From Pseudomonadota bacterium (GTDB lineage: Bacteria; Pseudomonadota; Alphaproteobacteria; Rhizobiales; Devosiaceae): DNA of 26,015 nt. The notes beneath the pieces are model-generated. The model saw only the letters and a program-made list of their open reading frames with translations, did no database searches and was not told the origin of the DNA. The position numbers and the translations under genes are program-made. The DNA lies in assembly GCA_023433775.1 (NCBI GenBank), contig JAEYTY010000088.1, forward strand, positions 1 to 26,015, read 5' to 3'. Below, piece by piece: positions 23,308-26,015 of the stretch (the stretch's first letter is position 1; the number at the start of each line of letters is the position of its first letter).

Positions 23308-24216
23308 ATGTCGATACTGACCCGTTCGGCCTATTCCGCTTCGCTGCGCAACCGGCGCGGCTGGAAAACGGCGATCATCTTCGCCGCGCCTGCCCTGCTG
23401 CTGTTCACGCTGTTCATTTCCGTGCCGGTGCTCGAAGCGGGCTATGCCTCCTTCTTCAACTGGAACGGACTGCGCGCGCCAAGCGCCGACAATTTCGTGG
23501 GCCTGGGCAATTACGAGCAATTGCTGACCAACAAGACCTTTCAGCGCGCCCTCTCCAATACGGGGCTGATCGTGCTCGCCGCCCTGCTGATCCAGCTGCC
23601 GCTGGCCTTGGCCATGGCCGTGTTGCTGGCCGAGCGGCGCTGGGGCTCGGTGGTCTTCCGCATGATCTTCTTCCTGCCCTTCATCCTGGCAGAAGTCGCC
23701 AGCGGCCTAATCTTCCGCTTCATGTTCGATGGCGATGTGGGTCTGGTCACCCAGGTGTCGCAGTCGCTGGGCGGCGGGCCGATCCACCTGCTCTCGGACA
23801 AGAACCTGGCCATTGTCGCCATCATTGTCGTGGCGACGTGGAAATATTTCGGCTTCCACATGATGCTCTATATCGCCGGAATGCAGGCGATCGACCGTAG
23901 CCTTTATGAAGCCGCCGCGATCGATGGCGCCAATGCATGGGAGCGTTTCGTCTATGTCACCTTGCCCGGCCTCGCGCCGACCATACGCCTCTCGGTGTTC
24001 TTCGCCATTCTGGGCTGCCTGCAATTTTTTGATCTGGTCATTCCGCTGACCGGGGGCGGGCCGCTCAACTCGTCCCACACCATCGTCTCCTTCCTCTATT
24101 ACTTCGGCATCACCCGAATGCGGATCGGATTTGGCGACGCGGTGGGGGTGACCCTTTTCCTGGTCTGCATCGTGGTGGCGTTCAGCTACCGCCGCTGGGT
24201 GATGAAAAATGACTAA
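23308..24216 (+). CDS. Sugar ABC importer permease (MalF/UgpA-like)
   Basis: This is a 302-residue inner-membrane protein with six transmembrane segments, the first within AIIFAAPALLLFTLFISVPV. The cytoplasmic EAA loop that docks on the ATPase reads EAAAIDGANAWERFVYVTLPGL, about residues 205-226. The ATG at 23308 (with AAGAG upstream) gives the normal length; the frame is open further back to the binding-protein gene, but those codons span the intercistronic hairpin. It is followed by the partner permease, overlapping by 8 nt. The substrate is not known. Confidence 0.92.
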   Translation: MSILTRSAYSASLRNRRGWKTAIIFAAPALLLFTLFISVPVLEAGYASFFNWNGLRAPSADNFVGLGNYEQLLTNKTFQRALSNTGLIVLAALLIQLPLALAMAVLLAERRWGSVVFRMIFFLPFILAEVASGLIFRFMFDGDVGLVTQVSQSLGGGPIHLLSDKNLAIVAIIVVATWKYFGFHMMLYIAGMQAIDRSLYEAAAIDGANAWERFVYVTLPGLAPTIRLSVFFAILGCLQFFDLVIPLTGGGPLNSSHTIVSFLYYFGITRMRIGFGDAVGVTLFLVCIVVAFSYRRWVMKND

Positions 24217-25078
24217 CGCCGATCTTCTCCGCCGCCCCGCCGCCAGGGCGCAATTCACCTCGCCGCTCGGTTCGCTCATTCGTCTCCTCGTGCTGTTCGC
24301 CGTGGCCGGCATTGTGCTTATCCCCATCGTCGCCACCGCTCTGGGCGGCCTCAAGACGCTGGGCGAATTGCGCGTCAGCACTTTTGGCCTGCCCGACCAT
24401 TGGCTGTGGAGCAATTATATCGACGTCATGACCCGCCCGCAGGTCTGGCAGATGATGGGCAATTCGCTGACCATCGCCATCTTCACCGTGCTGCTCACCC
24501 TCGCCGTCTCCGCCCCTGCGGCCTTCGCCTTTGCCCATCTCAAATTCTTCGGCGACCAATGGCTCTTCAACTACCTGATCCTGGGTCTCACCTTCCCCTT
24601 CGCCACCGCCATCCTGCCGCTCTTTCTCAAGATCCGAGATCTTGGCCTGCTCGGCACACATTGGGGGGTGGTTCTGCCACAGGTCGCCTTTGGGCTCGCC
24701 AGCTCGGTCCTGCTGATGCGCAATGCCTTTCGCCATGTCCCCGATGAACTCGTCGAGGCCGCCCTTATCGACGGGGCATCCTATGCCCGCATCTTCTGGT
24801 CCATTGTCCTGCCGCTCTCGCTGCCCATCCTGTCGACGGTCGCCATCATTTCCTTTGTTGGCAGCTGGAACAATTACCTCCTGCCGCTGGTCGTGCTCGA
24901 CGATCCACTGACCTATCCATGGCCGCTAGGCCTCATGCAGTTCCAGACGCTCTATTCCACCGATTGGCCGAAAATCCTCACCTATATCACCTGCACCATC
25001 ATGCCGGCGGTGGCGGTTTTCCTGCTGGCGCAGCGCTATATCGTGGCCGGTCTGACGGCAGGGGCGGTGAAGGGCTAG
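24209..25078 (+). CDS. Sugar ABC importer permease (MalG/UgpE-like)
   Basis: This is a 289-residue second permease subunit with six transmembrane segments. The EAA motif EAALIDGASYARIFWSIVLPL (about 187-207) is canonical. Its ATG lies inside the last codons of the upstream permease (8-nt overlap), so translation is coupled. No ATP-binding subunit follows; the next gene is atpI, after 215 nt with its own promoter. The importer must borrow an ATPase encoded elsewhere, as is known for MsmK/UgpC-type shared subunits. A GGCGGG/CCCGCC hairpin spans the stop codon (25078-25098) and may help end the transcript. Confidence 0.92.
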   Translation: MTNADLLRRPAARAQFTSPLGSLIRLLVLFAVAGIVLIPIVATALGGLKTLGELRVSTFGLPDHWLWSNYIDVMTRPQVWQMMGNSLTIAIFTVLLTLAVSAPAAFAFAHLKFFGDQWLFNYLILGLTFPFATAILPLFLKIRDLGLLGTHWGVVLPQVAFGLASSVLLMRNAFRHVPDELVEAALIDGASYARIFWSIVLPLSLPILSTVAIISFVGSWNNYLLPLVVLDDPLTYPWPLGLMQFQTLYSTDWPKILTYITCTIMPAVAVFLLAQRYIVAGLTAGAVKG

Positions 25079-25202
25079 GCGGGCACAGAATCCCCGCCGG
25101 TGCCACGACTTGGCCGCACTTGTGGCGTGGACAGCATGACGCACCCCCGTCAAATCGCCAAAAGCTTATACAGAACAATATCTTACCCCTTTCCTGCGCT
25201 CC

Positions 25203-25231
25203 TTGACACGTTTTGGGGGCACCACTATGTT
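25203..25231 (+). promoter_or_regulatory. Promoter of the F0 ATP synthase operon
   Basis: TTGACA (25203-25208), a 17-nt spacer and TATGTT (25226-25231) form a strong sigma-70-type promoter 63 nt before atpI. The leader contains a small CCCGC-GATT-GCGGG hairpin at 25252-25265. Confidence 0.75.
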
Positions 25232-25293
25232 GCGCGCGACTTAAAAGGCGCCCCGCGATTGCGGGATAAAGGCCGGCCAGAGGGGGGCAGCGG

Positions 25294-25692
25294 ATGAGTA
25301 TACCGCCAGACAACCAGGGCCAGCCGGAAAGCGCCAAAGGGGTGACGCGTGATCTTGCATCGCGTATTGCCTCTGCCAAGCGGGAGCGGGACCGGGAGGA
25401 CAACAGAGCCTCCAAGGATGCTTCCCCGGAGATGAGCGGTCTGGCGCGCGGAATGCGTATCGGCACCGAATTCATCGCCGCGGTCCTGGTCGGTGCCGGT
25501 ATCGGCTATCTGATCGATCTTGGCCTAGGAACCAGCCCCTGGGGAATGCTCATCCTTCTGTTGATGGGCTTTGCCGCTGGAATCCTGAACGTCATCCGAG
25601 TGGTGGCGGAAATGAATGCCGCATCGCCTGCCCCGCCGGGTTCCGATCTTGGACCCGACGCGGAAGACGAAGAGCGGGACGATGAACGATGA
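25294..25692 (+). CDS. atpI: F0F1 ATP synthase assembly protein AtpI
   Basis: This is a 132-residue AtpI/AtpZ-family protein. The N-terminal 50 residues are hydrophilic and charged. Two transmembrane helices follow (about 58-77 and 83-101), with GTEFIAAVLVGAGIGYLIDLGLGTSPWG and the LMGFAAGILNVIR turn typical of AtpI. The tail is acidic. AtpI assists assembly of the c-ring and is the usual first gene of the alphaproteobacterial F0 operon. GAGGGG lies upstream of the ATG, and the strong promoter at 25203-25231 drives it. atpB begins 15 nt after the stop. Confidence 0.9.
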   Translation: MSIPPDNQGQPESAKGVTRDLASRIASAKRERDREDNRASKDASPEMSGLARGMRIGTEFIAAVLVGAGIGYLIDLGLGTSPWGMLILLLMGFAAGILNVIRVVAEMNAASPAPPGSDLGPDAEDEERDDER

Positions 25693-25707
25693 CGATTAGA
25701 GGGCTCC

Positions 25708-26015
25708 ATGGCCGGTACTGACCCGATCCACCAGTTTGTCATCTATGACATCGCCAAGCTGTTCACCCTTGGTGGTGACGGCACCGAAGGCAGCGGTGTC
25801 ACCTTCGCTTTCACCAATTCGTCGCTGTTCATGGTGCTCACCGTAGCCACCATCTGCGCCTTCCTGCTGCTGTCCACTGCAGGCAAGCACCTCATCCCGA
25901 GCCGCGCCCAGTTGCTGGCCGAACTCACCTATGAGTTTGTCGCGGGAATGGTGCGAAGTTCGGCGGGCACCGCCGGCATGAAGTTCTTCCCGCTGGTGTT
26001 CTCGCTGTTCACCTT
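25708..26015 (+). CDS. atpB: F0F1 ATP synthase subunit a, 3' end cut by window edge
   Basis: Subunit a forms the proton half-channels against the c-ring in the inner membrane. Only the first 102 residues are present. They begin MAGTDPIHQFVIYDIAKLFTLG, continue with a first hydrophobic helix (FTNSSLFMVLTVATICAFLLL, about residues 35-55) and then LIPSRAQLLAELTYEFVAGMV, a standard AtpB segment. The catalytic arginine helix lies beyond the window. Position directly after atpI and shared promoter confirm the assignment. Confidence 0.95.
   Translation, partial: MAGTDPIHQFVIYDIAKLFTLGGDGTEGSGVTFAFTNSSLFMVLTVATICAFLLLSTAGKHLIPSRAQLLAELTYEFVAGMVRSSAGTAGMKFFPLVFSLFT

Overview
The window looks like chromosomal core sequence of an alphaproteobacterium of the order Hyphomicrobiales (Rhizobiales). 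The evidence is a CcrM-type GANTC methyltransferase with CtrA-like boxes in front of it, a direct-repeat GTTC-N7-GTTC LexA box, the mutY / DUF721 / DsbA-like / smc gene block, and an atpI-atpB F0 operon start. GC content is high and genes are tightly packed. A Devosia-like source is my guess from overall protein character and was not tested. I see no rRNA, tRNA, insertion sequence, prophage or CRISPR array.

Layout. Positions 1-4467 (minus strand): ETF-ubiquinone oxidoreductase, an exported TPR-LysM protein and ispE (cut by the left edge). Positions 4533-7279 (plus): a divergent family-4-like uracil-DNA glycosylase, an MFS transporter and moaB. Positions 7281-10039 (minus): a membrane diguanylate cyclase and a DHA2-type 14-helix drug exporter. 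The 417-bp gap at 10040-10456 is the only long non-coding stretch; it holds several dyads and a LexA-controlled promoter for a PA0069-like radical SAM protein (10457-11608). Next come a small exported protein of unknown function (minus) and, divergently, DUF4180, rnhB and ccrM, ending in a strong terminator. A nucleotide-sugar epimerase (UDP-glucuronate 4-epimerase type) converges on mutY, the two stop codons sharing CTAG. Divergent from mutY lie a DUF721 (DciA-like) gene, a DsbA-like thioredoxin with an odd repetitive tail, and smc. Positions 21989-25078 encode a sugar-type ABC importer (binding protein and two permeases) without an ATPase. The right end is the start of the F0 ATP synthase operon (atpI, atpB cut by the edge).

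Shared themes are genome maintenance and cell cycle (udg, SOS-linked radical SAM gene, rnhB, ccrM, mutY, DUF721, smc) and envelope or transport functions (TPR-LysM, two MFS carriers, ABC importer, DsbA-like protein, ATP synthase). I did not find an obvious new defence or mobile system. The most notable signals are regulatory: the LexA box, the CtrA-like sites, and the dyads in front of the drug exporter and between mutY and DUF721. A few proteins also depart from their families: the DsbA tail, the UDG missing two iron-sulfur cysteines, and the cyclase without an I-site.
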